Counted from the stretch's first letter, positions 8,870 through 19,084 are shown. The stretch is 45,153 nucleotides of DNA from Oscillatoriophycideae cyanobacterium NC_groundwater_1537_Pr4_S-0.65um_50_18 (GCA_016208305.1 JACQYI010000068.1:1-45153); one strand, 5' to 3'. Notes: generated by a model not told the origin, from the sequence alone. Translations and numbers: made by a program.

Positions 8870-10657
8870 TTAATACTGCCAGTTGACGCTAAAGTAAATC
8901 CCGTCATCCTGAAGATTGTCACCGCGATCGCTCAAATCGATCAAGGGCAGCGCAAAGTCAGTCCGAATATTGAGGTTGGGCAGCGGTTCCCACAACAGCC
9001 CTACCCCAATTCCGGCCAGAAAGGTTTGATTCGGTAAACGATTCGGGTTATTCGCAGCATTCCAAACTGCCCCTAGATCGGCAAAGGGAGCCACCTGAAA
9101 AGTAGGACGGCCATCTTCACGCCGCAAAATGGCAATTCGGTCTTCAAGCGAGAGTCGAAAGCCGTTATCACCCAAACGCACATTTTGACGATAGCCCCGC
9201 ACAGACTGTCCACCGCCAATCACAAGCTGCTGCGAGGATAGTAGGGGATCAGCGGTGAGCTGTATATCCAATTGAGCGATCAAAAGCTGATCGAGACTCA
9301 AAATTTGCACCCGTTGCGCCTGTCCCACCCAGCTGAAAAATTGACCATCGGGTGCTGACCCAGCCGCATTAGTTGCGCCAAATAACCGAGTGCCAATGTT
9401 AAACTGCGATTGAAATGCCCAGGCTCCTGTGGGATCGCGTCGCACATAGTCTTGTCCAAATTGAATAACGCTGGTGGTGCTGGCATCGCTGAGCAATGAA
9501 GAAATGAGGGTTCTGCCGTCTTGATAGGTAAAACCCATCGACAGGGCTAATTCCTCTCTGGGTGTGCGAATGAGGGGCTGGCGATAGCTGACTCCGTACA
9601 GTCTAGAGTCGCCCTCAATATTGAGATCGGCAAAGGTTGGATCGGTGATTTGATAAAAGCTAGGGGCTGCCCGCAGTTGCAATGTGCCATTCATAGCATT
9701 GAGCGGTAGGCGGTAGGAAAAATCCAGCACGTCCGAGCCACCTGTGATCGCCCGCGCATAAGAAGCCACAAACTGATCGCCCAAGCCCGTCACATTCCGA
9801 TGCCCAAGCACCAAGCTGACGCGTTCTGACCCAACGCTAGGCGGAGAGTAATTGTCGAACCCCAGTCCGGCAATCCAGGCGTTGGCTTCAGTCACGCGAA
9901 CCACAAGCACGCTCTGACCGATGGCGCTACCCGGACGCAAACTTGCCTCTATGTTTTCAAATAAGGGATCGAGGCGGAGCAGCCGCAACTGATCCTCTAG
10001 ACGTCCTTGATTGACAGGCGTTTTGCCTCCTTGAGCAATGCGATCGCGCACATACTGGGGCTTGACCCGCCGCACGCCTTCGATGTCGATCGCTTCTAAA
10101 GCGCCTTCAATCACCCGAATCTGAACCAGACCCTCTGAGATTTGTTGATCGACCAAAATGGCTCTGGAGGTTAAATAGCCCTGATCTAGGTAGAGCTGGG
10201 TAAGGGCATCGGCAAGCTGGCGCAGCTCTTCTAACGTGACCGATCGCCCTTCGTAGGGTGCAATGAGAGAGGCAAAATCGCGATCGCTAAAAATCGTGCT
10301 GCCGATGACCTGAATCTGACGGATTGGAATCTGCACAGAGGGCGCAGGAGCGGCATTGGGTAGTGGCTCAGGGGCGATTGGCGGCGCGGCTTCGTTGGGT
10401 AAGGGAAGGGGCAAAGGGACAGGCTGAAGGAATGGAGATTCGTTTCCAGGAGGGAAGGGATTCGCTTCAGGCAGCGGCAATGTCTCAGCGTTAGAGGCAG
10501 GCTCAGAATTAGAGGTAGGCTCAGAATTAGAGGCAGGCTCAGAACTGGGCGTTTCTGCCTCAGAGATTTCTGGTAACGCAGCCGCAGAGCCACAGGGGCA
10601 GGTGACTAAAAAACCAGTGGCCAAAAGAACGATCGCCAGTGTGCCTCTCCTGCTCAT
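8870..10657 (-). CDS. TpsB outer-membrane transporter (ShlB/FhaC/HecB family)
   Basis: Two-partner secretion channel expected to export the divergently encoded exoprotein. A signal peptide (MSRRGTLAIVLLATGF...) leads into a Pro/Ser/Glu-rich linker with tandem SNSEP[AT]SN units, a POTRA domain (IPIRQIQVIGSTIFSDRDF onward, roughly residues 105-185), a second POTRA-like part, and a C-terminal beta-barrel containing the family's VRGYR motif and a terminal aromatic residue (NWQY). I chose ATG 10657 because AGAGGA lies just upstream and the signal peptide starts directly there; ATG 10681 would add eight residues without a ribosome site. It shares a 180-bp divergent promoter region with the TpsA gene. 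Confidence 0.9.
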   Translation of the reverse strand: MSRRGTLAIVLLATGFLVTCPCGSAAALPEISEAETPSSEPASNSEPTSNSEPASNAETLPLPEANPFPPGNESPFLQPVPLPLPLPNEAAPPIAPEPLPNAAPAPSVQIPIRQIQVIGSTIFSDRDFASLIAPYEGRSVTLEELRQLADALTQLYLDQGYLTSRAILVDQQISEGLVQIRVIEGALEAIDIEGVRRVKPQYVRDRIAQGGKTPVNQGRLEDQLRLLRLDPLFENIEASLRPGSAIGQSVLVVRVTEANAWIAGLGFDNYSPPSVGSERVSLVLGHRNVTGLGDQFVASYARAITGGSDVLDFSYRLPLNAMNGTLQLRAAPSFYQITDPTFADLNIEGDSRLYGVSYRQPLIRTPREELALSMGFTYQDGRTLISSLLSDASTTSVIQFGQDYVRRDPTGAWAFQSQFNIGTRLFGATNAAGSAPDGQFFSWVGQAQRVQILSLDQLLIAQLDIQLTADPLLSSQQLVIGGGQSVRGYRQNVRLGDNGFRLSLEDRIAILRREDGRPTFQVAPFADLGAVWNAANNPNRLPNQTFLAGIGVGLLWEPLPNLNIRTDFALPLIDLSDRGDNLQDDGIYFSVNWQY

Positions 10658-10839
10658 TGTTCCTCTTAAATCCTGTTGCATAGATGGTTCTCATGGAATA
10701 TTAGCTAACGGAGATTAGGCAGAGACAATTCTTCAAATTGCCATCCGTCTTCCATGCAGAGGCACACCTCAGAATTGGGCATTTTGAGAGAGTTGATGGA
10801 ATGAGAGTGCCCCTCACTCAATTCACATAGAGGTAAATC

Positions 10840-13800
10840 ATGGCTGGACTCATCTTATCTGCACAGCAGCTCAAAACGGTCATTGCCCTGATGCCGATCG
10901 CTGCCTTTCTATGGGTAGTACCTGCCACAGCCCAACGGATCACTCCTGCTCAAGATGGGACGCAGACGCGGGTGACTCAAACAGGCAATCGCTTTGATAT
11001 TGGTGGGGGGCAGCGCTCTAGCGATGGCAGAAATCTGTTTCACAGCTTGCAGGAGCTGGGCTTGAGCCGAGAGCAAATTGCCAATTTTCAGTCCCATCCA
11101 GAAATTCGCAATATTTTGACCCGTGTAGTAGGGGGCAATGCCTCTGTCATTGATGGACTCCTGCAAGTCTCAGGGGGCAACTCTAATTTATTTCTGATTA
11201 ATCCGGCAGGGATTATCTTTGGCTCCCACGCGCAGCTCAATCTACCTGCGGCGTTTACGGCAACCACAGCCACCGGGGTTGGATTTGAGGGGGGCTGGTT
11301 CAATGCGATCGGCCAGAATAACTATGCGGCTCTGGTGGGTGATCCAAACAGCTTTGCCTTTGCCCTCAGCCAGCCTGGAGCCATTCTCAATGCTGGAGAT
11401 TTGAGCGTGGCGGCAGGTCAGAATCTGTTTCTGTTGGGGGGTACGGTGGTAAATACCGGACGGCTCTCGGCTGCAGGGGGACAGATCACGATCGCCGCTG
11501 TTCCAGGCCAGCATCTGGTTCGCCTCAGCCAGGTGGGGCAGCTCTTGAGTCTAGAGTTTCAGCCGCTCGATCGCCCATCAGACTGGACGGTGGCCGCGCT
11601 GCCTGCCCTCTTAACGGGCGGAGAAGTCGGTAACGCCAGTGGGGTAACAGTTAAACCAGACGGCACTGTGCAACTCACCGGATCAGGGCTGACAATTCCA
11701 ACCACCGCAGGAACGGCGATCGTTTCTGGTCAGGTCAATGCCGCCCAGAGCGCTTTAGGGCAAACGGGTGGCTCTATCACGGTGGTGGGCGAGCAGATTG
11801 GCGTATTCTCGGCTACTCTGAATGCTGCTGGGGGAAGCGGTGGCGGCACGTTACGAATCGGCGGCGACTTTCACGGTCAGGGAACGGTTCCTAATGCTCT
11901 ACGGACGGTCGTCAGTTCAGATACCACGATCAATGTTGATGCTTTGGCTCAAGGCAATGGGGGACGAGCCGTCATTTGGGCAAACGACTATACCGGGTTC
12001 TGGGGCAGCATCAGCGCCAGAGGGGGTGCAGCTCATGGAGGGGGTGGGTTTGTCGAAGTGTCGGGGCGAGAGCGTCTGGCTTTTGGTGGCTCTGCCGATC
12101 TGGGCGCAACTTCCGGCCATTGGGGAACGCTGCTTCTCGATCCTCGCAACATTGTGATCTCGAATGCGACTAGCGATCCGGCAACGGTGACAGCTAGCCT
12201 ACCCGATATTCTGGCAGGTGATTTTCCAGATCAAGATATTACGGTTAACTATGCCCTGCTTCAGGGATCACCCGGCAACGTCATCCTAGAAGCAACCAAC
12301 GATATTGTCATTGATGACTCGGTGCCTGCCCCTTTTGCTTTTAGCTTTGTTCCGGGCAGCACGATCCGGTTCACCGCTGATGCCGATAACAATGGAGTTG
12401 GCTCCTTTTTGGCAGGCCCAGCCAGCTATATTTCTTCTAATGGCAGAGATTTAGTGATTTCTGGCGCGAGTATTACGCTGAATCGCATCACCACTGGCTC
12501 GCCATCGGGACGATCGGGCAATTTGACGCTCACGGCTCCGGGCAATATTGAGGCAGGGGAGCTGTTGACAGATGATTTGACCACTTTTGGTGCAGGTGCA
12601 GGAAATGTGACGATCGCCAGCACCCAAGGAAATATCAGCGTCCAGTCTATTTCAGCTAGAAGTCCGATAAGCCGAGGGGGAAATGTTACGCTAGCAGGCG
12701 ATCAGGTGCAGGTTCTTGGTACGTTGGCGATCGCAGGGAACCCTAGCATTAGCACGCTAGGCAATTCACCAGCCACCTCTGGCACCATCAGCATTCAACA
12801 TGCAGGGGGCGCTGATAATCGGCCATTTGTCATCGGCTTCCCCAGCACGAACGGCACAGCAGGGGGGTTAGACGCAGGCATCGGAACGCTGGCAACGGGC
12901 AATTTTCCGGTGGCTGCCAATGGCGCGATCGCTACCACTCCAGCCGGAATTACGCTGACCTCCGTTAATTCGCCGCCGCAGTTGCTCTCTGCCAATACAG
13001 TTTTCAATACTGCTGCCGATCAGCCTGTTTCATTCACCTATGCTGATCTAGCAGCGAATTTTACAGATCCTAATCGGGATAATCTGGTGTTGAGAATTCA
13101 GGCGATCGCAGCAGGCGGTACGTTAACCCGCAATGGTGATACGTTAGCACCTGGAGATGTGATTACTTTAGGTGATTCTCTGGTATACACGCCACCCGCT
13201 AATGCATCGGGTACAGTGAATGCTTTTACGATAGATGCCGCTGATCTAGATAACGGTGAACCTCTCCTCTCAACCTCTAATCGATTACCCATTCAGCTCA
13301 ATATTGCGGCAATATCGACCCCCACCCCTGCCCCTACGCCTGCCCCTACGCCCGCACCCACTCCCTCACCCCTTCCTGTCCCAACCCCTTCTCCCTCACC
13401 CACTCCCTCCCCCACTCCCACTCCCTCCCCCACTCCTACTCCCACTCCCACTCCTACTCCCACTCCCACTCCCACTCCCACTCCCTCCCCCCGCTTCAAC
13501 GATCCTCGCGTAGATCTCCCCCCTCCTCCCGACCTGCCTCAGCCAAGTGCATCCATTCCCAATGTCCCGATCGATACGGACATCGCTCGAATTGAGCAAA
13601 AATTTACGGATGACTTTAGCAGCTATTTAGGAATACCTTCCTCACCCGTTACCACAGTTGATCAGGCCAAAGAATTAGCTCAGGCGATCGAGCGAGATAC
13701 AGGAGCCAAGCCTGCCTTCATTTATATTGATTTTATTCCGGGTGAGGTGCAGTCTTTGACGGAGCCACCCGTTGCCCATGAAAGCGATCAGCTAGAGCTA

Positions 13801-14826
13801 TTGGTGGTAACTGCTAAAAGCGTGATTCGTCATCGCATGCCTCATCTGACCCGATCGCAGGTGTTGGCAACGGCTCAAACTTTTCGGAACGAGGTGACCA
13901 ATCCTCGCAACACCCAAACAACCAGCTATTTGCCCACCGCAGAACAGCTCTATCAATGGATGATTGCTCCGATCGCAGCCGATCTGGAAACTGAAGCTAT
14001 CACTAATCTGGTGTTTCTGCCGGATGCTGGACTGCGATCGCTGCCTTTTGCCGCTCTGCATCATGAAGGACAATTTTTAGTTGAGCAATATAGCATTGGC
14101 TTAACGCCCAGCCTCAGCCTGACGGATACGCGCTATGTTGACATTCGCAATTCTCAGATGTTGGCTATGGGAATTTCTGAAAGCACACAGGGACAAGAGC
14201 CTCTGCCTGCGGTGTCGATCGAACTTTCTGCTCTAGTGTCTAATCTATGGAAAGGGGGAAGTCTGCTGCTCAACACTGAGGCGACGCTGGCGAATCTGGA
14301 AACCATTCGGCAGGAACGCCCGTTTGGGATTATCCATTTGGCGACCCATGCCGATTTTGCGCCCGGTGCGATCGGAAATTCCTACATTCAGTTCTGGGAT
14401 GAAAAACTAAAGCTAGATCAGGTACGGCAGCTCGGCTGGAATAATCCGCCTGTGGAGTTGCTGGTGCTAAGCGCTTGTCGAACAGCTCTCGGCAATAAAG
14501 AAGCAGAGTTGGGATTTGCCGGACTAGCCGTACAGACGGGCGTAAAAACGGCAGTTGCCAGCCTCTGGTATGTTAATGATTCGGCAACGGCGGCTCTCAT
14601 GAGCCAGTTTTATAGTGCTCTCCAGACTGCCCCCATTAAGGCAGAAGCCTTAAGACAGGCGCAAATTGCGCTGCTGCGCGGCGAGGTTCACCTAGACGGC
14701 AATCAGATCAAAGGTATGCCGGGTGTGGAGACGCTGCAATTGCCTGTTGAGGCGTTGAATAGCGATCGCCAATTAACACATCCTTACTACTGGGCAGCAT
14801 TCACGATGGTTGGCACCCCTTGGTAG
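10840..14826 (+). CDS. TpsA exoprotein with C-terminal CHAT caspase-like domain
   Basis: A 1328-residue secreted protein. The signal peptide ends near residue 31 (VPATA-Q). A filamentous-haemagglutinin TPS domain follows (about 32-170), with [17 protein letters not shown] as its signature, then beta-helix-like repeats to about 700, a cadherin/Ig-like domain (about 715-820), a Pro-Thr-Pro linker (about 826-886) and a CHAT domain (about 920-1328). The CHAT catalytic pair is intact: His1170 in LATHADF and Cys1213 in [13 protein letters not shown] domains are caspase-like cysteine peptidases; the TPS domain targets the neighbouring TpsB channel. So a peptidase is predicted to be displayed or released outside the cell. 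Its target is unknown. The AGAGGT stretch before ATG 10840 supports the start. Confidence 0.9.
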   Translation: MAGLILSAQQLKTVIALMPIAAFLWVVPATAQRITPAQDGTQTRVTQTGNRFDIGGGQRSSDGRNLFHSLQELGLSREQIANFQSHPEIRNILTRVVGGNASVIDGLLQVSGGNSNLFLINPAGIIFGSHAQLNLPAAFTATTATGVGFEGGWFNAIGQNNYAALVGDPNSFAFALSQPGAILNAGDLSVAAGQNLFLLGGTVVNTGRLSAAGGQITIAAVPGQHLVRLSQVGQLLSLEFQPLDRPSDWTVAALPALLTGGEVGNASGVTVKPDGTVQLTGSGLTIPTTAGTAIVSGQVNAAQSALGQTGGSITVVGEQIGVFSATLNAAGGSGGGTLRIGGDFHGQGTVPNALRTVVSSDTTINVDALAQGNGGRAVIWANDYTGFWGSISARGGAAHGGGGFVEVSGRERLAFGGSADLGATSGHWGTLLLDPRNIVISNATSDPATVTASLPDILAGDFPDQDITVNYALLQGSPGNVILEATNDIVIDDSVPAPFAFSFVPGSTIRFTADADNNGVGSFLAGPASYISSNGRDLVISGASITLNRITTGSPSGRSGNLTLTAPGNIEAGELLTDDLTTFGAGAGNVTIASTQGNISVQSISARSPISRGGNVTLAGDQVQVLGTLAIAGNPSISTLGNSPATSGTISIQHAGGADNRPFVIGFPSTNGTAGGLDAGIGTLATGNFPVAANGAIATTPAGITLTSVNSPPQLLSANTVFNTAADQPVSFTYADLAANFTDPNRDNLVLRIQAIAAGGTLTRNGDTLAPGDVITLGDSLVYTPPANASGTVNAFTIDAADLDNGEPLLSTSNRLPIQLNIAAISTPTPAPTPAPTPAPTPSPLPVPTPSPSPTPSPTPTPSPTPTPTPTPTPTPTPTPTPSPRFNDPRVDLPPPPDLPQPSASIPNVPIDTDIARIEQKFTDDFSSYLGIPSSPVTTVDQAKELAQAIERDTGAKPAFIYIDFIPGEVQSLTEPPVAHESDQLELLVVTAKSVIRHRMPHLTRSQVLATAQTFRNEVTNPRNTQTTSYLPTAEQLYQWMIAPIAADLETEAITNLVFLPDAGLRSLPFAALHHEGQFLVEQYSIGLTPSLSLTDTRYVDIRNSQMLAMGISESTQGQEPLPAVSIELSALVSNLWKGGSLLLNTEATLANLETIRQERPFGIIHLATHADFAPGAIGNSYIQFWDEKLKLDQVRQLGWNNPPVELLVLSACRTALGNKEAELGFAGLAVQTGVKTAVASLWYVNDSATAALMSQFYSALQTAPIKAEALRQAQIALLRGEVHLDGNQIKGMPGVETLQLPVEALNSDRQLTHPYYWAAFTMVGTPW
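13315..13495 (+). repeat. CCCACTCC-type low-complexity repeat coding a Pro-Thr linker
   Basis: About 180 bases of imperfect hexamer repeats (CCCACT / CCTACG variants) inside the TpsA gene, encoding P-T-P-A and P-T-P-S units. Such linkers separate surface domains, and the number of units may vary by replication slippage. The opposite strand shows spurious Gly-Val frames. Confidence 0.9.
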
Positions 14827-15073
14827 CCCGATATGAGCTGACGTTCTCAAAGACTTATACTTTTTAGGTACTTGCACTGATCGCCATAGCATGACAGTTG
14901 CATGACAAATGACAGTTACTTTCAGGTCAAAGAGCTTGACATAATCGGTTCAGGTTGAAGACAAATTGTGTAGATTTTCTTTGCCGATCGCAGTCACCTC
15001 TGAGCCATCGAGCAAGCCATCGAGCAGGTTGCGACAGCCATAGTTTTTTTTAAGTTTTTTCCGGTTTCTGCGA
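14827..15073. other. gene-free spacer between TpsA gene and regulator
   Basis: Convergent spacer of about 250 bases. I see T-rich stretches near 15044-15060 and a repeated TGACAGTT-type motif near 14892-14920, but no clear hairpin terminator. Confidence 0.5.
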
Positions 15074-15481
15074 TTAGTTTTGAGTCGCTGTAGCACTCAT
15101 CAAATTAGGCACAAATTCTTGGGGTTCAACGGGGTTTAACGGACAAACACAGGGTTCCTGCTCTAGCCATTGTGAACCCACCTCATGTAGGGCAACCATT
15201 ACAGGCTTAAGTTCGTGCCCTTTGCGCGTCAGAGAGTATTCTACGCGGGGTGGAATTTCTGCATAGATGCGGCGTTCGACCAGCCCTTGTGCTTCTAACT
15301 GTCGCAGCCGCTGGGTCAGGGTTTTGGTGCTGATTCCTGGCAGGGCGGCGAGTAGTTCATGAGTGCGTCGATCGCCCCTAAACAGCTCTCGCAGAATGAG
15401 AATCGACCACTTATTGCCCAATAAGTCCAATACAAACTGGATAGGACAGGGGCTATTGAAACAGGGGTTACTTTCTAGCAT
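15074..15481 (-). CDS. HxlR-family winged-helix regulator with four cysteines (ChlR-like candidate)
   Basis: A 135-residue transcription factor with the HxlR winged-helix core (LLGNKWSILILRELFRG, GISTKTLTQRLRQLEAQGLVERR, VEYSLTRKG). Exactly four cysteines are present: Cys7 and Cys12 near the N-terminus (NPCFNSPCP), and Cys111 and Cys113 near the C-terminus (PCVCP). The gene diverges from acsF, heme oxygenase and hemN. In known cyanobacteria, operons of this type are activated at low oxygen by ChlR, reported in Synechococcus sp. PCC 7002 to carry an oxygen-sensitive [4Fe-4S] cluster. By context and cysteine pattern this is probably the ChlR equivalent; that identity is inferred. Confidence 0.85.
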   Translation of the reverse strand: MLESNPCFNSPCPIQFVLDLLGNKWSILILRELFRGDRRTHELLAALPGISTKTLTQRLRQLEAQGLVERRIYAEIPPRVEYSLTRKGHELKPVMVALHEVGSQWLEQEPCVCPLNPVEPQEFVPNLMSATATQN

Positions 15482-15489
15482 CGATCCAA

Positions 15490-15506
15490 GTTATCCGGTA
15501 GTAAAG
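15490..15506 (-). promoter_or_regulatory. candidate regulator-binding site, copy 1
   Basis: GTTATCCGGTAGTAAAG matches, with a few differences, the reverse complement of the site at 15626-15641 (GTTACCACAAGTAAAG). It lies nine bases upstream of the regulator start codon, a position suited to autoregulation. Confidence 0.35.
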
Positions 15507-15625
15507 AGCAATAGAAAATTGCCTTATCTTGAGCATTCTAGAGGCTTTGCAGCGCCATTATCATAGGGCACAACAAAAAATATTATTTCTTTAGAACTGC
15601 CTCAAACCCAGGCAGAGAGCAAATC

Positions 15626-15641
15626 CTTTACTTGTGGTAAC
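15626..15641 (+). promoter_or_regulatory. candidate regulator-binding site, copy 2
   Basis: CTTTACTTGTGGTAAC contains the dyad TTAC-N5-GTAA and is the inverted partner of the site at 15490-15506. It lies about 90-100 bases before the acsF start codon, where an activator could bind. Confidence 0.38.
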
Positions 15642-15728
15642 TATGAGCCAGATAGGGTAACTGACTTGCGAAGGATCATAGATTCGAGAAAAGATGTTGC
15701 TCAGCCACAATTTAGAACTATCAATTCT

Positions 15729-16805
15729 ATGGTCAGTTCCATTCCTGCACCTGAGTCAGCAAGTCTTCGTCCAGGCATTAAAGCACCTGTGCAAGAAACG
15801 CTATTGACCCCACGCTTTTATACTACTGATTTTGATGCTGTTGCTCAGATGGATCTGTCTGGGCATATGGATGAAATGGAAGCGGTTTTAGCGGAATTAC
15901 GCACTGACTACAATCGCTATCATTTTGTTCGTGATCAGGAGTTTGAGCAGTGTTGGGATCATGTGGATGGCGAAACTCGACGAGCGTTCATCGATTTTTT
16001 AGAACGTTCCTGCACTTCAGAATTTTCGGGTTTTCTGTTATTTAAAGAACTTTCTCGCAAGCTGAAGGATCGCAACCCCTTGTTATCAGAGGCTTTTAGC
16101 TTGCTGGCGCGAGATGAAGCCCGTCATGCTGGTTTTTTGAATAAAGCGATGGCGGATTTTGGGTTATCTCTGGATCTAGGCTACTTGACGAAAAACCGTA
16201 CCTACATCTTCTTCCCACCAGAATGGGTGATTTACACGGTTTATCTGTCTGAGAAAATTGGCTACTGGCGCTATATTTTGGTCTACCGCCACCTTGAAAA
16301 GCATCCAGAAAATCAATACTATCCGCTGTTTCGCTATTTTGAGAGCTGGTGTCAGGACGAAAATCGACATGGTGACTTCTTTAAGGTATTGCTGCGATCG
16401 CAACCCAAACTCTGGAACAACTGGAAATCAAGGCTGTGGTCACGTTTCTTTCTGCTGACGGTATTTGCCACGCACACATTAACTGTGTTAGAGCGGACGA
16501 CCTTTTATGAGTCAATTGGCATCGATCCGCATGAATACAATCGGCAGGTGATTCACAAAACCAATGCAACCGCTGAGCGAGCCTTCCCCAGCATTTTGGA
16601 TACCAACCATCCAGAATTTTTTCCCCGGTTAGAACGCTGTGCGATTGCCAATCAGAAGCTCACAGCAATTGCGAACAGCGATCGTCCTTCTGCAATCCAA
16701 TGGCTGCAAAAATTGCCCTGGATTGCCGTAATTCTGTGGCAGTTGTTGCGGGTTTACCTGCTGCCTTCAATCAATACTGAATCTTCCAAAAATACTATCC
16801 GTTAA
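15729..16805 (+). CDS. acsF: Mg-protoporphyrin IX monomethyl ester oxidative cyclase (AcsF/ChlA)
   Basis: Diiron oxygenase that forms the fifth ring of chlorophyll (Mg-protoporphyrin monomethyl ester to divinyl protochlorophyllide). From ATG 15729 the protein has 358 residues, the normal family length; the frame is open to TTG 15666, but those extra 21 residues are not typical. The diiron ligand motifs are present: DEARH (Glu130, His133) and DENRH (Glu211, His214), plus the family hallmarks ERSCTSEFSGFLL and WCQDENRHGDFF. It leads an operon with heme oxygenase and hemN, the arrangement of the microoxic isoform chlA-II (acsFII) in other cyanobacteria. Assignment to the low-oxygen isoform is by context. 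Confidence 0.93.
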   Translation: MVSSIPAPESASLRPGIKAPVQETLLTPRFYTTDFDAVAQMDLSGHMDEMEAVLAELRTDYNRYHFVRDQEFEQCWDHVDGETRRAFIDFLERSCTSEFSGFLLFKELSRKLKDRNPLLSEAFSLLARDEARHAGFLNKAMADFGLSLDLGYLTKNRTYIFFPPEWVIYTVYLSEKIGYWRYILVYRHLEKHPENQYYPLFRYFESWCQDENRHGDFFKVLLRSQPKLWNNWKSRLWSRFFLLTVFATHTLTVLERTTFYESIGIDPHEYNRQVIHKTNATAERAFPSILDTNHPEFFPRLERCAIANQKLTAIANSDRPSAIQWLQKLPWIAVILWQLLRVYLLPSINTESSKNTIR

Positions 16806-16817
16806 GAGAGATTAACC

Positions 16818-17579
16818 ATGACTGCATTATCGACTTGTTTACGGGAAGGCACTCAAAAATCCCACACCGCCGCTGAAAATACAGCCTTTATGAAATGCTT
16901 TTTGAAGGGAATTGTGGAGCGCGAACCCTTCCGCAAGCTGCTGGCAAATTTGTATTTGGTCTACAGCGCCTTGGAATCAGAGCTTGAGCAGCATTACAAT
17001 CATCCTGCGATCGCACCGATTGTATTTTCTGAAATCAATCGTGCTGCCAATTTAGAGCGCGATCTAGCCTTTTACTACGGCGACAACTGGCGTGAGCAAA
17101 TTGCGGCTCTGCCTGCGGGCAAGGTTTACGTCGATCGCATTCACGAAGTCGCCAACACCGATCCGATTTTGTTGATTGCCCATGCCTACACCCGCTATAT
17201 GGGCGATCTTTCGGGGGGGCAAGCCCTGAAAAATATTATTCGCGCAGCATTGAAATTGCCACCTAATCAGGGGACGGCGCTACATGAATTTGAGCACCTG
17301 CCAACGGTCGAAGCCAAGCGTGCCTTCAAAGAGAAGTACCGGGATGCGCTAAACGCCTTGCCTTTGGATGAAGCAGAGATTCAGCGCATTGTTGCTGAAG
17401 CAAACTATGCCTTTCATCTCAACCGAGATGTGATGCATGACTTAGAAGCGGATGTCAAAGCTTTAATTGGTGAGCATGTGTTTGATTTGCTGACTCGTCA
17501 GGAAATTCCGGGTGCAACGGAGCGTCCCCCTCATGGCGCAGTCAAAAATCCTGCATCTGTTGTGGAATATAGCATTTAG
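16818..17579 (+). CDS. ho: heme oxygenase (microoxic HO2-type by context)
   Basis: Biliverdin-producing heme oxygenase of 253 residues, the first step of phycobilin synthesis. The proximal heme ligand is His16 (QKSHTAAEN). The distal-helix signature YTRYMGDLSGGQALKN is intact. The gene begins 12 bases after acsF and is surely co-transcribed. Other cyanobacteria pair a second heme oxygenase (ho2) with chlA-II and hemN for growth at low oxygen, so this is probably that isoform; a second copy elsewhere in the genome would be expected. The C-terminal tail (about 225-253) is variable and Pro-rich. Confidence 0.93.
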   Translation: MTALSTCLREGTQKSHTAAENTAFMKCFLKGIVEREPFRKLLANLYLVYSALESELEQHYNHPAIAPIVFSEINRAANLERDLAFYYGDNWREQIAALPAGKVYVDRIHEVANTDPILLIAHAYTRYMGDLSGGQALKNIIRAALKLPPNQGTALHEFEHLPTVEAKRAFKEKYRDALNALPLDEAEIQRIVAEANYAFHLNRDVMHDLEADVKALIGEHVFDLLTRQEIPGATERPPHGAVKNPASVVEYSI

Positions 17580-17636
17580 AGCGAATTTCATTCCCCATGC
17601 CATTCTCTGCTTATCCTGCTAGGAGCCTATTCATTC

Positions 17637-19034
17637 ATGCACCATCTGCTGCCTACTGTTCAATTTGACCCGCAACTCCTGCAAAAATATGACCAGCCTG
17701 TCCCTCGCTATACTAGCTATCCGCCTGCGACTGAATTAACGTCAGACTTTGAAACTGTTGATTTTAGAGCTGCGCTCGCCATTAGCAACTACAAGAAAAC
17801 ACCCCTATCGCTCTACTGTCATATCCCGTTCTGCGACACGGTCTGTTACTTTTGTGGCTGTAACACCGTGATTACGCAGCGCAAAGAAATGGCCGAACCC
17901 TACTTGGCCTATCTGATGCGACATATTCAGCAAATGGCTCAGTTGATTGATAGCGATCGCGTGGTTCACCAACTGCATTGGGGGGGCGGTACACCCAACT
18001 ATCTTTCCCTGAGCCAGATTGAAACGCTGTGGGCAGCGATTCATCAACAGTTTCACTTTGATCCAAACGCCGAAATTTCGATTGAAGTCAATCCTAAATC
18101 ATTAGATCAGCACTATCTGCTCTCGCTAAAGAACTTAGGCTTTAACCGAATTAGCTTTGGCATTCAAGACTTTAACTTAAAGGTGCAGGAAGCCGTCAAT
18201 CGGGTACAGCCAGAATCCATGCTGTTTGATGTGATGCAATGGAGTCGGGAGGCTGGATTTGAGAGCGTCAACGTCGATCTGATTTATGGATTGCCGTTCC
18301 AAACGCTGGACACCTTCCGCGACACGATTCGCAAAACAATTCAGCTCAATCCCGATCGCATTGCTGTATTCAACTTCGCCTATGTGCCCTGGCTCAAGCC
18401 TATACAGCGTCGCATTCCTCAAGATGCCCTGCCTTCGGCTGATGAAAAGCTGAAGATTTTGCAAATGGCGATCGAGGAATTGACTCAACACGGGTATCAG
18501 TATATTGGCATGGATCACTTTGCCAAACCCGATGATGAATTGTCGATCGCGCAGCGAGAAGGACAGCTCCACCGCAACTTTCAGGGCTACACGACTAAGC
18601 CAGAATCTGACCTGATTGGATTTGGCGTCACGTCCATCAGTATGCTGAACGATGTCTATGTGCAGAATTATAAGCGCTTGAAGGATTTCTATCGAGCGAT
18701 CGATGCGGGAGAATTGCCGATCGAGCGAGGAGTCACCTTAGATCAAGATGACATTATTCGACGCACCGTAATCATGGAGTTGATGTGTCAATTCCAGCTT
18801 TCCCCAGATGACATTGAAGAAAAATATCATCTCGGCTTCGATCTAGATTTTGAGATGTATTTTGCTCAGGAGAAATTTCAACTGCGCCGACTAGAAGCAG
18901 ACGGATTGATCCGGCTCTCCGCCAATCATGTTGAAGTTACCCCATCTGGACGGTTGCTGATTCGCAATATTGCATCAGCATTTGACACATATCTCAGACA
19001 GAAAAAAACCTCTAGTTTTTCAAGAGCGGTTTGA
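17637..19034 (+). CDS. hemN: oxygen-independent coproporphyrinogen III dehydrogenase (HemN)
   Basis: Radical-SAM enzyme of 465 residues that decarboxylates coproporphyrinogen III to protoporphyrinogen IX without oxygen. The N-terminal PRYTSYPPA motif and the cluster motif CDTVCYFCGCN (Cys66, Cys70, Cys73, with Cys75) are those of true HemN rather than HemW. HWGGGTPNYL and the C-terminal HemN domain are present. An AGGAG site lies before ATG 17637. It is third in the acsF operon, 57 bases after heme oxygenase, and replaces the oxygen-dependent HemF at low oxygen. Confidence 0.94.
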   Translation: MHHLLPTVQFDPQLLQKYDQPVPRYTSYPPATELTSDFETVDFRAALAISNYKKTPLSLYCHIPFCDTVCYFCGCNTVITQRKEMAEPYLAYLMRHIQQMAQLIDSDRVVHQLHWGGGTPNYLSLSQIETLWAAIHQQFHFDPNAEISIEVNPKSLDQHYLLSLKNLGFNRISFGIQDFNLKVQEAVNRVQPESMLFDVMQWSREAGFESVNVDLIYGLPFQTLDTFRDTIRKTIQLNPDRIAVFNFAYVPWLKPIQRRIPQDALPSADEKLKILQMAIEELTQHGYQYIGMDHFAKPDDELSIAQREGQLHRNFQGYTTKPESDLIGFGVTSISMLNDVYVQNYKRLKDFYRAIDAGELPIERGVTLDQDDIIRRTVIMELMCQFQLSPDDIEEKYHLGFDLDFEMYFAQEKFQLRRLEADGLIRLSANHVEVTPSGRLLIRNIASAFDTYLRQKKTSSFSRAV

Positions 19035-19084
19035 GTAGGAGATAGCAGAATGATAAAAGGATGCAACCCAGAAGGAGGGGAGCC

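Larger units (their letters stand above)
15482..15728. promoter_or_regulatory. divergent promoter region of regulator and low-oxygen operon
   Basis: About 250 bases between the HxlR-type gene and acsF. It contains two related 16-17 base sites in opposite orientation (listed separately) and a perfect dyad CTGCCT...AGGCAG at 15597-15615. Both transcription units should start here, but exact promoters were not fixed. Confidence 0.55.

Noticed and set aside
10231..10593. 120-codon frame inside the TpsB gene
   Set aside because: It is a shadow in another frame of the Pro/Ser-rich TpsB linker; the Leu/Pro/Ser-rich translation has no motif.
13293..13499. Gly-Val repeat frame opposite the TpsA linker
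   Set aside because: It comes only from reading the Pro-Thr linker repeat backwards; composition alone explains it.
15666..15728. TTG-started extension of AcsF
   Set aside because: It adds 21 residues that are not typical of AcsF, while ATG 15729 gives the usual 358 residues.
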